The position numbers and the translations under genes were made by a program. From Allomuricauda sp. TY007 (GTDB taxonomy: Bacteria > Bacteroidota > Bacteroidia > Flavobacteriales > Flavobacteriaceae), in contig NZ_WUEG01000010.1 of NCBI RefSeq assembly GCF_010468565.1, forward strand, positions 1 to 64,000: a stretch of 64,000 nt of DNA, given 5' to 3'. Positions 24,622-33,655 of this stretch are shown here, one piece after another (positions within the stretch are counted from its first letter, which is position 1; every line of letters begins with the position of its first letter). The notes under the pieces were generated by a model. The model did no database searches. It was not told where the DNA came from and saw nothing but the letters and a program-made list of their open reading frames with translations.

Positions 24622-25338
24622 TCAGTTGTTTAATACGTTGTTTTCCAAAATTTCAGCCTTGGGAAAGAGGATGTTGTTCTCCAAATGGATGTGGCGGTGA
24701 AGGTCTTCCTCAAATTCCTGCAATAGCGAGAAGGCTACCCGATAGGTATTGCATGCATCGGCCGGAGGGGTATAATCATGGCTCAATTCAGCGATCTTTC
24801 GGAAACGCTCGCCTTCATTGTCGTGTTCTTCCATCATCATTTTGATGGGATTTTTAACGGTTCCAAAATGCGGCTGTTCATTTGTAGGACCACTTACCAT
24901 TTTACGTATCCACGGAAAAAGTACCAGTTCCTCTTTTTTCATGTGCATGGCCAATTCGCCCGCAGAGGCATTGAAATGTTCAAAAATGTCGAGCAGTTCA
25001 GGATGACGTGCTCCGTGTACCTTACAAAGTTTGTTCAGGTATTGTTTTAGAATTGGAATTTGTTGCTCCACATAACGATGGTGCTTCTTTTCAATATAGT
25101 CGGCCAAAAGATCTAAAGGCCAGGTTTTAAAATCGGGCTGGTCACTTTGGTTTTGATTTTGTACCGTATCAAGTTCTTGAACCAGGCTGTCCAAATCGAG
25201 CCCTTTTTTCTCTGCAACCTCTTGGAGCGTGCGGTTGCCTTTACAGCAGAAATCTATTTTGTGATTTTTGAAAATCTGGGCAGTCCGGTAATCCTCTGCT
25301 ACCATTTGCCCTATTGTTTTATCCAAGGTATCGTTCAT
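24622..25338 (-). CDS. ric: Iron-sulfur cluster repair di-iron protein (Ric/YtfE/ScdA)
   Basis: The start at 25338 gives the family N-terminus MNDTLDKTIGQMVAEDYRTA. The 238-residue protein has a ScdA_N domain with FCCKGNRTL (about 24-32) and a hemerythrin-like four-helix domain with His/Glu iron ligands (KKHHRYVEQ, HMKKEELVLFPW, EEHDNEG, HRHIHLENNILFP). Ric proteins repair Fe-S clusters damaged by NO or peroxide. It lies 65 bases downstream of the Rrf2 regulator gene and has its own copy of the GGACA-N4-TGTCC operator. Confidence 0.93.
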   Translation of the reverse strand: MNDTLDKTIGQMVAEDYRTAQIFKNHKIDFCCKGNRTLQEVAEKKGLDLDSLVQELDTVQNQNQSDQPDFKTWPLDLLADYIEKKHHRYVEQQIPILKQYLNKLCKVHGARHPELLDIFEHFNASAGELAMHMKKEELVLFPWIRKMVSGPTNEQPHFGTVKNPIKMMMEEHDNEGERFRKIAELSHDYTPPADACNTYRVAFSLLQEFEEDLHRHIHLENNILFPKAEILENNVLNN

Positions 25339-25370
25339 AATAAATGATTTTAAATATATTTTCATTAATC

Positions 25371-25384
25371 GGACAAAAATGTCC
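25371..25384 (-). promoter_or_regulatory. Predicted Rrf2 operator upstream of ric
   Basis: GGACAAAAATGTCC is an inverted repeat GGACA-N4-TGTCC lying 33-46 bases upstream of the ric start. The same element, with matching flank (C before, TTTATT after on the plus strand), occurs at 25885-25898 in front of the regulator gene. Confidence 0.65.
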
Positions 25385-25403
25385 TTTATTTGCTCAAATT
25401 TTT

Positions 25404-25841
25404 TTATCGTTTCAAATAGGTCAACCCAACCTCCAATCCCGTGGCCAGTTCAAATAAACTGGTACTTTTCAGCATTTTGCTCAAATCGGTACGGATATCA
25501 ACGAATTTGTCGTGCAGGGGGCAGGGTTTTTGGGCATTACATTCTTTGAGTCCCAGACCACAGCCCACATAAATCTTGTCACCATCAATGGCTTTGACTA
25601 TCATGTTCAATTTTACCGCATCCATATCTTCCCGGGCAATTTGAAAACCACCAGTGGGCCCTTTAACGGAGTGGATGATGTTGTTCCTAGAGAGTTGTTG
25701 CAAAATCTTGGCCGTGAAAGCTATGGGCGAATCTATTTCCTCGGCAATTTCATTGACACTGACACGTCTTCCATCCAAGGATTGCAGCGCAATATAAACC
25801 GCTGCCCGAATACCATATTCACAGGCTTTTGAAAACATCAT
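25404..25841 (-). CDS. Rrf2-family regulator with three-Cys cluster motif (NsrR-like)
   Basis: The 145-residue protein has the Rrf2 winged helix (about 1-75, YGIRAAVYIAL, TAKILQQLSRNNIIHSVKGP, GGF) and three cysteines, Cys94, Cys101 and Cys107 (C-x6-C-x5-C), the arrangement used by NsrR/IscR-type proteins to hold an Fe-S cluster. It precedes ric and the truncated haemoglobin, so an NO-sensing repressor of this cluster is the natural reading. A well-formed promoter with an operator over the -33 box lies upstream, pointing to autoregulation. Confidence 0.85.
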   Translation of the reverse strand: MMFSKACEYGIRAAVYIALQSLDGRRVSVNEIAEEIDSPIAFTAKILQQLSRNNIIHSVKGPTGGFQIAREDMDAVKLNMIVKAIDGDKIYVGCGLGLKECNAQKPCPLHDKFVDIRTDLSKMLKSTSLFELATGLEVGLTYLKR

Positions 25842-25859
25842 AGGGAACTTTTACAGGTA

Positions 25860-25898
25860 CAAAGATACCATTAAAATTTAATTCGGACAAAATTGTCC
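25860..25898 (-). promoter_or_regulatory. Promoter and operator of the NsrR-like gene
   Basis: On the minus strand, TTTG (25891-25888) is followed after 20 bases by TATCTTTG (25867-25860), a full -33/-7 pair. The inverted repeat GGACA-N4-TGTCC (25885-25898) covers the -33 box, so a bound repressor would block sigma-factor contact. Confidence 0.7.
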
Positions 25899-25981
25899 TT
25901 TATTATTTATGAAAAGATTTCTTTGAAAGAAATCAAATATACGCCATTGTAGGGGAGGTCATATAGGTTCATACAAAAAAC

Positions 25982-27187
25982 TTAATTGGGGACTCGGTTT
26001 TCTATGAGCATCATTGCAATCCCCAAAGGAATTAAAAGAGTGAGCAGCGCCAAGATTTCTAAATGTCCATTGAAGATGTTCCACTGCAGCCACGCAGCCA
26101 TACCCCTATAAAAAATGAGAGCTTCGGTGAGAAGGAACCCCAAAAAATACCATGAGTAAGATTTCTTCGATATTCGAAACAAGCTAAAATAATCCATGAA
26201 TAGGAACAGGCCAATACTGATGATGCCCAAAAAGGTCAAATGCAGATACCCAATGGTCAGATCAAGGTAGTTGGCCGCAATATTGGCAAAATAGGGGAGA
26301 GCGGTCAAAAGTTGCAATACTATTTTGATCCATATCAAAACCAGTACTGTTCTGAACAGTAAAAACTGCACTTTTGACAAAGATAATTTACCGATGTTAC
26401 GCTTTAACATACCCCATAATACTGCAAAGGCATAAAACTGTGAAACAGCTCCCAGACCTGCCAACACATAAAACCAAAAAGAAGGTTTTGTCCAAAGTGT
26501 GGACAAGAAAAAGGTGAGCACAATCCCCACATTTAGACTTATAAAAAAGCGAGCGAAGGTTTTTGTGGGAATTTCAAGACCGCGCTGTTCCCAAACATAA
26601 ATGAAAAGCCCTACCAAGGCCAATATCATCCAGCCATTGTATTGAAAATGGAGGTAAAAATATATCGCCAGTCGGTACCAAATGGATTGAGCTCCCAAAC
26701 TGTTCATGATTGCTCCCAAGGCCCAAGGTCCCAAACTGGAGATTACCATATAGATCAGGGCCGCTTTTGCACATTGCAATCCTTTGCTGTGCTTGTATTT
26801 TGGGTTGATGTTTTTCCAGAAATGGTAAACGTAGACATACGACACGATCAGGAACAGCGTAGAAAAAATAATGGAAAACAGCGCATACCCTTGAAAAGGG
26901 AAGGTCACTAACATTCCCACTAAGGTGGCTTGCGTACACCAAAATATACGTTTGTACCTTCTGCTGGACGCATCCTTATCCACAAAACAATAATGTAGTA
27001 AGGTGGTCAAAGCTACATATACCCAACCCAAGAGGGCTATGTGCGAATGGGCATGGACAACAAACCTGTAGTTGAAATCAAAAGCGAAAATAGGGTAGGA
27101 GCGCAACAGCAACCCCAATAGGGCCGCCACAAGAAAGTAAATCAAGGCAATTAGGATATGCGATTGATACGACTTATGCTTCACCAT
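25982..27187 (-). CDS. Multi-helix membrane protein resembling haem-copper oxidase subunit I, nos-linked
   Basis: The ATG at 27187 is preferred to an upstream TTG at 27211. The 401-residue protein has about 11-12 membrane helices. His-rich segments VVHAHSHIALLGW (helix 2), YLHFQYNGW and GYLHLTFLG recall haem-ligand helices of haem-copper oxidase subunit I, but the CuB His pair motif and the catalytic Tyr/Glu motifs are not evident, so it is probably not a working oxidase or NO reductase. It follows nosY by 25 bases and is probably the last gene of the nos operon. A haem-containing membrane role is inferred. Confidence 0.6.
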   Translation of the reverse strand: MVKHKSYQSHILIALIYFLVAALLGLLLRSYPIFAFDFNYRFVVHAHSHIALLGWVYVALTTLLHYCFVDKDASSRRYKRIFWCTQATLVGMLVTFPFQGYALFSIIFSTLFLIVSYVYVYHFWKNINPKYKHSKGLQCAKAALIYMVISSLGPWALGAIMNSLGAQSIWYRLAIYFYLHFQYNGWMILALVGLFIYVWEQRGLEIPTKTFARFFISLNVGIVLTFFLSTLWTKPSFWFYVLAGLGAVSQFYAFAVLWGMLKRNIGKLSLSKVQFLLFRTVLVLIWIKIVLQLLTALPYFANIAANYLDLTIGYLHLTFLGIISIGLFLFMDYFSLFRISKKSYSWYFLGFLLTEALIFYRGMAAWLQWNIFNGHLEILALLTLLIPLGIAMMLIENRVPN

Positions 27188-27212
27188 GAGTTGTTTATTG
27201 TTTCCAATCAAC

Positions 27213-27995
27213 CTAAAAATCTTTTTTTCCAGCTTTATAGCGTAAGCCCAATATAGGCAGAATGGTCCATAATAAAAGTATCACTATGGAGATCAAGAAA
27301 CCCAAATCTGTTCCAAAAAACTTTTTAAAAATGGCACCGGTATACCCCAAAAGGGCAGAGATATCCAATTTAAGGAGAATCAATATGCGGGAAAGATCTA
27401 TTGGATTTAGCGCAGTGGCCACCAAGGAAAAGGTATCCAGCGGATACTCCTCAAAAACAATCAAAGACATCAGGAACAATCCATCATAGACCACGGCCAA
27501 GAACAGCCAAAGCAATACGGCATATCCAAATCCTTTTATCTTGTTTTCGTTGGATATGGCAATCACAAAGGAAAGTCCCACAAAAATAAAGGTGAGAAAG
27601 GCCCCTGTGATCAGTAAAAGGGAAAAATCAAAAATAGCATTGCTTCGCAAAAGTCCATACAGCACAAATGGAATCCCCAACCCTAACACCAGACTTAGCG
27701 TCAACGAACCTGCCACACCAAAATATTGTCCCATAAAAATGGAACTACGTTTTATGGGCTGCGCCAATAGGAGCTCGGTAAATTCTCGAGAATTGTAGTA
27801 GTACATCACCCCGAAAATGGTACCTATCAAAGGAATCAGGACAATGATCACATTCATTAGGGTAATCACAGCCTTGGAAACATCGTTGTTCAAGAACAAC
27901 AGCACAAATCCAAGGGCGAGGTAAAACAGAAAATACACGTAGCTCCATCGGCTTCGTATCAAATCGTAAAAACTGTATTTTAATATTTTAAGCAT
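27213..27995 (-). CDS. nosY: NosY ABC transporter permease
   Basis: The 260-residue protein has six predicted membrane helices, starting with LIRSRWSYVYFLFYLALGFVL, and the NosY-type loop YYYNSREFTELLLAQPIKRS. NosY and NosF form the ABC transporter that, with NosD, supplies sulfur for the CuZ centre of N2O reductase. The start codon overlaps the end of nosF by 8 bases, so the pair is translationally coupled. Confidence 0.9.
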   Translation of the reverse strand: MLKILKYSFYDLIRSRWSYVYFLFYLALGFVLLFLNNDVSKAVITLMNVIIVLIPLIGTIFGVMYYYNSREFTELLLAQPIKRSSIFMGQYFGVAGSLTLSLVLGLGIPFVLYGLLRSNAIFDFSLLLITGAFLTFIFVGLSFVIAISNENKIKGFGYAVLLWLFLAVVYDGLFLMSLIVFEEYPLDTFSLVATALNPIDLSRILILLKLDISALLGYTGAIFKKFFGTDLGFLISIVILLLWTILPILGLRYKAGKKDF

Positions 27996-28698
27996 GGCTA
28001 CCCGTTGTTATGGCCGCAATGGCGTGTTCAAAATTGGTTTGTTCGGTCTGTTGCAAAAGTTTTTCGATGCTCCCCTTGAAATAAATCTCGCCTTCCAAAA
28101 GGTATAGGATTTCATCGGCCATTTCTTCCACAAATTGCATGATGTGTGAAGTGATCAAAATGGTCTTGCCTTGGGCCCTTTCTTTTTGGATCAATTCTTT
28201 TAAACGAATCAATGCTTTGGGGTCCAGGCCCGTTGTGGGCTCATCCAAAATGATCAAGGGACTGTCGAACATAAAGGTCAATACAATGTTCACTTTTTGC
28301 TTGGTACCCCCGGAAAGGGTGGATAGTTTTTTGTTCAGAAAAGGTTCCAATCCAAAAAGCTCGATAAGCTCTGCTTCGGTACTTGGGGCGTTTCTCAGAT
28401 CCTTGATCATGTTGATCAATTCCTTGACCTTGATATTTGGGGGGAAATTGGCAATCTGGGGCAGGTAGTCGATTTTTTTGCGGTACTTCCACCCTTTTTT
28501 AATGGATTGTTCCAACACGGATATTTCTCCTTTGTCGGGGATTACCATGCCCAGAATACTCTTGATCAAGGTGGTTTTTCCCGAACCGTTCGGACCAAGG
28601 ATGGCATAAATGCGGCCCTCGTCAATGGACAGGTCTATTCCTTTCAATACTTGGTTTTTGCCAAATCGCTTATGAAGGTTGTGTATTGCAATGGTCAT
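27988..28698 (-). CDS. nosF: NosF ABC transporter ATPase
   Basis: The 236-residue protein has Walker A GPNGSGKTTL (about 34-43), the signature LSGGTKQKVNIVL (near 128), Walker B LIILDEPTTGLDP (near 150) and the H-loop TSH. It overlaps nosD by 4 bases (ATGA) and nosY by 8. It energises the NosFY transporter needed for CuZ assembly. Confidence 0.92.
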   Translation of the reverse strand: MTIAIHNLHKRFGKNQVLKGIDLSIDEGRIYAILGPNGSGKTTLIKSILGMVIPDKGEISVLEQSIKKGWKYRKKIDYLPQIANFPPNIKVKELINMIKDLRNAPSTEAELIELFGLEPFLNKKLSTLSGGTKQKVNIVLTFMFDSPLIILDEPTTGLDPKALIRLKELIQKERAQGKTILITSHIMQFVEEMADEILYLLEGEIYFKGSIEKLLQQTEQTNFEHAIAAITTGSHA

Positions 28699-29945
28699 GG
28701 GCGTATTTTCATTAAGGGTTGGGCATCTTTTAAATTATCGGGCGTAAAAACGGGGGATACTCGTTCGGAAAAATCAATAATATCCATGAACAAGCTCCGT
28801 AAAAGTACAATGGTCTCGGGGGTGCGGTTCACTACATAGGAAAATAGCTTAACAGGGCGGTAAGGGACATCCCCAACACCGTCTTTGTCCAGGTCATAAC
28901 CCGTGTAGCTGCTCCAGAAATTACCCTCGAACACATTATCGTTGAGTTTGCTGTTGTAGGAGATATCAAAAGAGTTATATAAAAAATTATTGCCCTTAAA
29001 ACTATTGGTATAGCAGGCTCCGACCACTCGTATGGCCCAGCCATTGCTTATAAAGTCATTATCGGCGTACTTGATGCGGTTAGAGCCTTCGATATTGATG
29101 CCGATGGTATTTTCCTCGAAGATATTCCCCACAATCTCAGCATCAGTAATCTCTTTCAATAGCATGCCGTAGGCCGCTGTGCCCCAATTCTTGCGAAAAG
29201 TGTTGTTTTTCATGGTGATGAACTTGGAGAACATCACAGCAACTCCGGCACCGTTGTTTTCGAACGTATTGCGGGTATACACATCATGGTTGGAAAACAT
29301 AAAGTGGAGTCCGTAGCGGAGATTGTTCATGCTCACATTATCGGAGATGGTGATGCGGTCGGAAAACTCCAGATAGATACCATCCCGAGTGCCCTGGACA
29401 TGGTTTTTAGCCACTTCTATATCCGAGGAATACCAAAGTTGAATGCCATTGCCCGAGTTATATTCGTCCACAGCTTCGCCAATAATTCTATTGTGGTAGA
29501 CCTTGCCGTGTGATGATTTTTCCAAATAGATACCAAAGAACAATTGCTCCAATACCATATTCTGGATGAGGAAATTTTTGCTTTGTACCACCCGTATGGC
29601 CGCGTTGTCCTTGGTGTAACTAACCCCTACATTGATGACGAAAAGCCCATCCAATGTAACATCATCCGATGTGATTCTAAAGATTTCTCCCTTTTTTTCG
29701 CCATCAACAATGGGATAATCAATCCCTTTGATGACCAAGGGTTTGTCCACCAAAATCTCAAATTCCTTGTAGGTGCCTTTTTCAATCAACAGGGTGTCGT
29801 AGGGGGCAGCACGTAAAATGGTTTCCTTGATGGAACTGTTCTCGCAGGTGCTACAAACGGTCCAGGTGTTTGCCAAGCCTATTTGAAAGCCCATCAAAAA
29901 TGCAAATCCTAGAATACGTTTTATATGTTGTACATCTAATTTCAT
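28695..29945 (-). CDS. nosD: NosD periplasmic beta-helix protein
   Basis: The ATG at 29945 is chosen over a GTG at 29966 since it gives a Sec signal ending near GLANT. The 416-residue protein consists of right-handed beta-helix repeats rich in N, G and D (for example NSGNGIQLWYSSDIEVAKNH, then ISDNVSMNNLRYGLHFMFS), the NosD/CASH family pattern. It acts in the periplasm with NosFY in maturation of the CuZ cluster. It is followed directly by nosF. Confidence 0.92.
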   Translation of the reverse strand: MKLDVQHIKRILGFAFLMGFQIGLANTWTVCSTCENSSIKETILRAAPYDTLLIEKGTYKEFEILVDKPLVIKGIDYPIVDGEKKGEIFRITSDDVTLDGLFVINVGVSYTKDNAAIRVVQSKNFLIQNMVLEQLFFGIYLEKSSHGKVYHNRIIGEAVDEYNSGNGIQLWYSSDIEVAKNHVQGTRDGIYLEFSDRITISDNVSMNNLRYGLHFMFSNHDVYTRNTFENNGAGVAVMFSKFITMKNNTFRKNWGTAAYGMLLKEITDAEIVGNIFEENTIGINIEGSNRIKYADNDFISNGWAIRVVGACYTNSFKGNNFLYNSFDISYNSKLNDNVFEGNFWSSYTGYDLDKDGVGDVPYRPVKLFSYVVNRTPETIVLLRSLFMDIIDFSERVSPVFTPDNLKDAQPLMKIRP

Positions 29946-30026
29946 AAAATAATTCGATTCTTGCACTAAATCCTATAGGTGGCGCAAAGTCATACCGAGA
30001 GCCATAATTTCCATTTTTTATTTGAA

Positions 30027-30494
30027 TTATGTTAAATCTTCCACTGACTTTCCTGTTATTTTAGTTACTGCAATGCGGTATACCACGGGCATTTCCGCTT
30101 CTTGCAATTTTCCTGAAAAGTGGCTTAAAAAATGGGGGCGTTCAGCATTTTTACTGTCTATGGTTCGCTGTACGCCGTCTGCAAAACGTTTTAAACATAG
30201 CTTGGCACTATCTCCGGTAAGTTCTTGAAATGTACCATGTACTTGTACCGATTGCCAATTACGAAACGACTCGATACTATCCACTTGAAAAGAAACGGTA
30301 TTGCATTTTCTGAGGGCGTTTATCCGATGTCCGTTGGATGCAAAACACAAAATACTCTTTTCATCCTTGTCAAAAAAATAGGTCGACGGTACTACATGAG
30401 GTTCATTATTGGCAATGTAGGCCAGATGTCCCACATAATTGTCTGTTAAAAGTCCGGTGCATTTTACCAGTTCCAAATCTGCAATTGTGCTCAT
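30027..30494 (-). CDS. Pyridoxamine 5'-phosphate oxidase-like flavin protein in the nos operon
   Basis: The ATG at 30494 lies two bases after the nosL stop; an upstream TTG at 30500 would overlap it. The 155-residue protein has the split-barrel FMN-binding fold pattern: GHLAYIANNEPHVVPSTYFFD, SILCFASNGHRINALRKCNTVSFQVD and WQSVQVHGTFQEL. No signal peptide, so it is cytoplasmic. The substrate is unknown; location inside the nos operon suggests a redox or NO-related role. Confidence 0.8.
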   Translation of the reverse strand: MSTIADLELVKCTGLLTDNYVGHLAYIANNEPHVVPSTYFFDKDEKSILCFASNGHRINALRKCNTVSFQVDSIESFRNWQSVQVHGTFQELTGDSAKLCLKRFADGVQRTIDSKNAERPHFLSHFSGKLQEAEMPVVYRIAVTKITGKSVEDLT

Positions 30495-30496
30495 AT

Positions 30497-30931
30497 TCAA
30501 AGTTTAAATCGGTTTTTAATTTCAGCCCATGTAAAAAGTTCGCCACCTTGGTTGGTCCTAGTTTCCTTGGCGGTTTTTTCATTGGTAAAGGCACTTAGGT
30601 ATTCACCCATGGGACTGGGAATGTTCTCGCTGATTAAATAAGTGGCCTCTTTGGCATCCACAAGTTCACCGGGTTGGTCAAAATCATTGACCAAGAAAAG
30701 GGCCATGGATGATTCATCTTCATCCTTTAATTGGTTCATCATACATTCAATGGCATCAAAATTAAAGACCTTGCCTTTTTTGGTCACCAATTGTGCGGCA
30801 TGTTGTTTGTCCACAATGGTCATACTGCAATAATGACAGCCCACATGCCCATAATCAATGGGTTTTGGTGCCACGGTGCATCCTATACTGCCGATAAGCA
30901 CGATAAAGAGCAATGTTATGTGTTTTTTCAT
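30497..30931 (-). CDS. nosL: NosL copper chaperone lipoprotein
   Basis: The ATG at 30931 overlaps the upstream stop (ATGA) and opens an SPII signal with lipidation at Cys18. The 144-residue protein carries the NosL motif GCHYCSM (Cys32, Cys35, Met37), which binds Cu(I), plus FDAIECMM near 70. NosL delivers copper to NosZ for CuZ assembly. Confidence 0.92.
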   Translation of the reverse strand: MKKHITLLFIVLIGSIGCTVAPKPIDYGHVGCHYCSMTIVDKQHAAQLVTKKGKVFNFDAIECMMNQLKDEDESSMALFLVNDFDQPGELVDAKEATYLISENIPSPMGEYLSAFTNEKTAKETRTNQGGELFTWAEIKNRFKL

Positions 30932-31551
30932 GATATACTTTTTACTGTTTTTTGGTTTTTCCACCCAAGGAATGCGGCAAGTAATGTTAGCATCATTCCA
31001 GCGAACATTAACCAAGCTCCGGAAGCAGGTAAAGAGGTTACATCAAAGTTGAGCATTTTTACATGTCCCAGCAATGGAGGTTTATAGGTCATTGGGCTTC
31101 CGTCGGTGTTGGTCAATTTCATAATGGCATTGGGATCCAAATTAGTACCATAGTCTATCAACCATTCATTAAAATCGTACATGCCCAGTACACCGAGAAC
31201 AGACATGGTCAAGAACCATCCCAAGAACCATTTGTAGCTTAGTTTGTTCAAGTAGCCCAAAATACCGATCAAAACCCCAAGGGCAACCATAATCCCTATA
31301 ACGATCGGAAAAGTACCAAATTCCCACATTTCGTTTGCTTTGGGCAGTGTTTGCATACCAATATAGTGGTTAAGGCCATCAATGTTCTGAATATCGAACT
31401 CGTTTACCCCCTTGAGCCCACTAATGTAAATGTTCATTCCCAATGGGTCTGGGTATTGAGGGGCACCCAGCATGATGTTCCAAAGCGGAAAGATGTAGAG
31501 GCCCAATAAAAGCAACGGGCCAACAATCATTATAATACTAGCCTTTTTCAT
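30928..31551 (-). CDS. Conserved nos-cluster membrane protein
   Basis: The 207-residue protein has an N-terminal helix (about 5-25), a periplasmic domain with a polar stretch (about 30-80) and three further helices (about 82-104, 108-128, 180-198). I know proteins of this type only from their place between nosZ and nosL in Bacteroidota-type nos clusters; no catalytic motif is seen. A part in electron delivery or NosZ maturation is guesswork. It overlaps nosL by 4 bases. Confidence 0.6.
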   Translation of the reverse strand: MKKASIIMIVGPLLLLGLYIFPLWNIMLGAPQYPDPLGMNIYISGLKGVNEFDIQNIDGLNHYIGMQTLPKANEMWEFGTFPIVIGIMVALGVLIGILGYLNKLSYKWFLGWFLTMSVLGVLGMYDFNEWLIDYGTNLDPNAIMKLTNTDGSPMTYKPPLLGHVKMLNFDVTSLPASGAWLMFAGMMLTLLAAFLGWKNQKTVKSIS

Positions 31552-31621
31552 TTTTTATGATTTAAAAGTTACAAACTGAGTGTGGCTTTTTGGAGGGTAG
31601 ATGGTATTCCAATTTGTAAGA

Positions 31622-31653
31622 AAAGCGGGCAGGTCGTGGAGACAGCCCGCTTT
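31622..31653 (-). terminator. Bidirectional hairpin terminator after nosZ
   Basis: AAAGCGGGC (31622-31630) pairs with GCCCGCTTT (31645-31653). Read on the minus strand it lies 24 bases past the nosZ stop and is followed by TTTTCTT. It may attenuate transcription between nosZ and the downstream nos genes. Confidence 0.75.
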
Positions 31654-31676
31654 TTTTAATGGTGACTCAATCCGAA

Positions 31677-33629
31677 TTATTCACCAAGTGACCATTTAAG
31701 CTCCACATTGGAGTTAGCGGGGGAAACCCTAACGTATCCTTGCATTTCTTGGTGCAGTGCAGAACAGAAATCCGTACAATAGAATGGCCATACCCCAACT
31801 TTTTTAGGCTCCCAAACCGATGTTTTGGTCTGTCCGGGCATAACCAGAAGCTCGGAGGTGTTTTGCCCAATCATTGCAAAACCGTGTGGAACATCAAAAT
31901 CCTGCTCGTGGTTGGTAATGTGGAAGTATACCTTGTCACCAACCTTGATGCCTTCAATATTATCCGGGGTAAAGTGACTTCTAATAGTGGACATATATAC
32001 ATGTACCTCATTTCCGTCCCGTACCACTTTGGATTCGGTGGGGGATAATACGGCGTAGGGGTGTTTGTTCTCATCCAACCTATATATTTTCTTGGATTTT
32101 GGTGCCAAAATCTCAGCTGGGATTCCTGCGGCATAGTGAGGTTCACCATGCGTAGGGAAGTCATAGATTAACTCCATTTTTTCTCCAGAGATGTCGTAAA
32201 TCTGGGCTGAATGTTCCATTTCGGGTCCTGTGGGCAAGTACCTGTCTTTGGTAATCTTGTTTAGTGCCACAACATATTTGCCGAAAGGTTTTCTGGAGTT
32301 CCCTCCGGGAATCATCAAGTGACCTACGGAATAGTATGTCGGTTTCCTGTCAATAACCTCCCAAGTTCCTAATTTCCATTTTACCACTTCGGAAGAGATA
32401 AAGAAAGTAGTGTATGCATTTCCTTCATCGTCGAACTCAGTGTGCAATGGCCCTAATCCGCCACTTTTTACCTGACCTGCCAGCACATCTTCAAATTTGA
32501 GAATTGGAATGCCGTAGGCTTCTCCATCAAATTTTTCGCCTTCAATGGCGGCAATCATTTTATCAAAGGAGTGTACAGTCAAGTCTGCTGACAATTTACC
32601 GTTACCAATAATATACTGTCCGGAGGGATCTACATCGCAACCGTGGGGAGATTTTGGGGTGGGCAAAAAGTAAACAGCCCCGGGAACTTTTAATGGATCT
32701 ACCGTCAACACCTCTTTTTTCATGGTAGTGGTAGCTGTATGGGTACTTTCATCGTATATATTGTGGGCGTATTCGGCGGGCACCTTGGTACCTCCGCCAT
32801 TGTTCACATATTCCTCAATTTTCTTCCAGTTGACGGCGGCAATAAAATCCTTGTCGTTTTGAGAGGAATTTACCTCTTGAAGGGTGTGTGCCTCTTCTGT
32901 GTTATAGGTAGTGAAGAAGAACCAACCATGGGATTTTCCCCTTCCTGGATGGGAAAGATCATAGTTGAAACCGGGCATCATCAACTGGAATTTGATGTCC
33001 ATGTGACCGTGTTCCGGGTCTACGCTGATAAAGGACAACGACCCTTTAAAATTGCTTTTGTATTCATTGATGGGGATGTCCCTTTGCGGAATGGGGACAG
33101 AGAAACGGGTTCCTGCCACTACATATTCCGTGTTTTCCGTGATAAAAGAAGAACTGTGGTTACCGGCACTATTTGGTACCTCAATGATTTCTTCGGTCTC
33201 AAAAGTGCTAAGGCTGATACGTGCAATTCTGGGGGTATTGTTCCCATTGATAAAAATCCAACGTCCATCCAATTCTCCATTGGTCTGTGATATGTCAGGG
33301 TGGTGGGCATCGTCCCAAGGCACAAAACCATGGGAAGTGTTGAGCATCGGTTTGGTTTCTTCGGAGTAGCCATAACCTGATGTTGGAAATTGCGAGAATA
33401 CCGGAATTTCCTTGAACATTCGTCCGGAAGGCAATCCGTAAACAGTAAGGTTTCCGCTATAACCGCCCGACATAAAGGCGTAAAATTCGTCCTGCTCACC
33501 CGGAGCTACGTATACTTTTTCGGCAGCACTGGACGACAGCGCACCGTTTGAACTTTGGTTCTGCTGGCCACAGGAAACCAGCATTAGTGCTGCTCCCATG
33601 GTCATTGTTAAATAGCTATAAATTTTCAT
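31677..33629 (-). CDS. nosZ: Nitrous oxide reductase, clade II type with lipoprotein signal
   Basis: The 650-residue protein reduces N2O to N2 in the periplasm. It has an SPII/Sec signal (LVSCGQQ) instead of the Tat signal of clade I enzymes. The seven-bladed propeller shows CuZ-type His motifs: DAHHPD, AGNHSS, SPHGCD, GPLHTEFD, HGEPHYAAG and TIRSHFTPD. The C-terminal cupredoxin has the CuA motif Cys618-x3-Cys622-x3-His626-x2-Met629. It follows the cytochrome c and fasciclin genes on the same strand, with a terminator behind it. Confidence 0.97.
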   Translation of the reverse strand: MKIYSYLTMTMGAALMLVSCGQQNQSSNGALSSSAAEKVYVAPGEQDEFYAFMSGGYSGNLTVYGLPSGRMFKEIPVFSQFPTSGYGYSEETKPMLNTSHGFVPWDDAHHPDISQTNGELDGRWIFINGNNTPRIARISLSTFETEEIIEVPNSAGNHSSSFITENTEYVVAGTRFSVPIPQRDIPINEYKSNFKGSLSFISVDPEHGHMDIKFQLMMPGFNYDLSHPGRGKSHGWFFFTTYNTEEAHTLQEVNSSQNDKDFIAAVNWKKIEEYVNNGGGTKVPAEYAHNIYDESTHTATTTMKKEVLTVDPLKVPGAVYFLPTPKSPHGCDVDPSGQYIIGNGKLSADLTVHSFDKMIAAIEGEKFDGEAYGIPILKFEDVLAGQVKSGGLGPLHTEFDDEGNAYTTFFISSEVVKWKLGTWEVIDRKPTYYSVGHLMIPGGNSRKPFGKYVVALNKITKDRYLPTGPEMEHSAQIYDISGEKMELIYDFPTHGEPHYAAGIPAEILAPKSKKIYRLDENKHPYAVLSPTESKVVRDGNEVHVYMSTIRSHFTPDNIEGIKVGDKVYFHITNHEQDFDVPHGFAMIGQNTSELLVMPGQTKTSVWEPKKVGVWPFYCTDFCSALHQEMQGYVRVSPANSNVELKWSLGE

Positions 33630-33655
33630 TGTATTAGTTTTTGTTTTTATAATTA

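Noticed and set aside
25982..27187. NO reductase or terminal oxidase assignment for the 401-residue membrane protein
   Set aside because: The CuB His pair, Tyr or Glu motifs of the haem-copper family are not evident, and the chain is shorter than a full subunit I.
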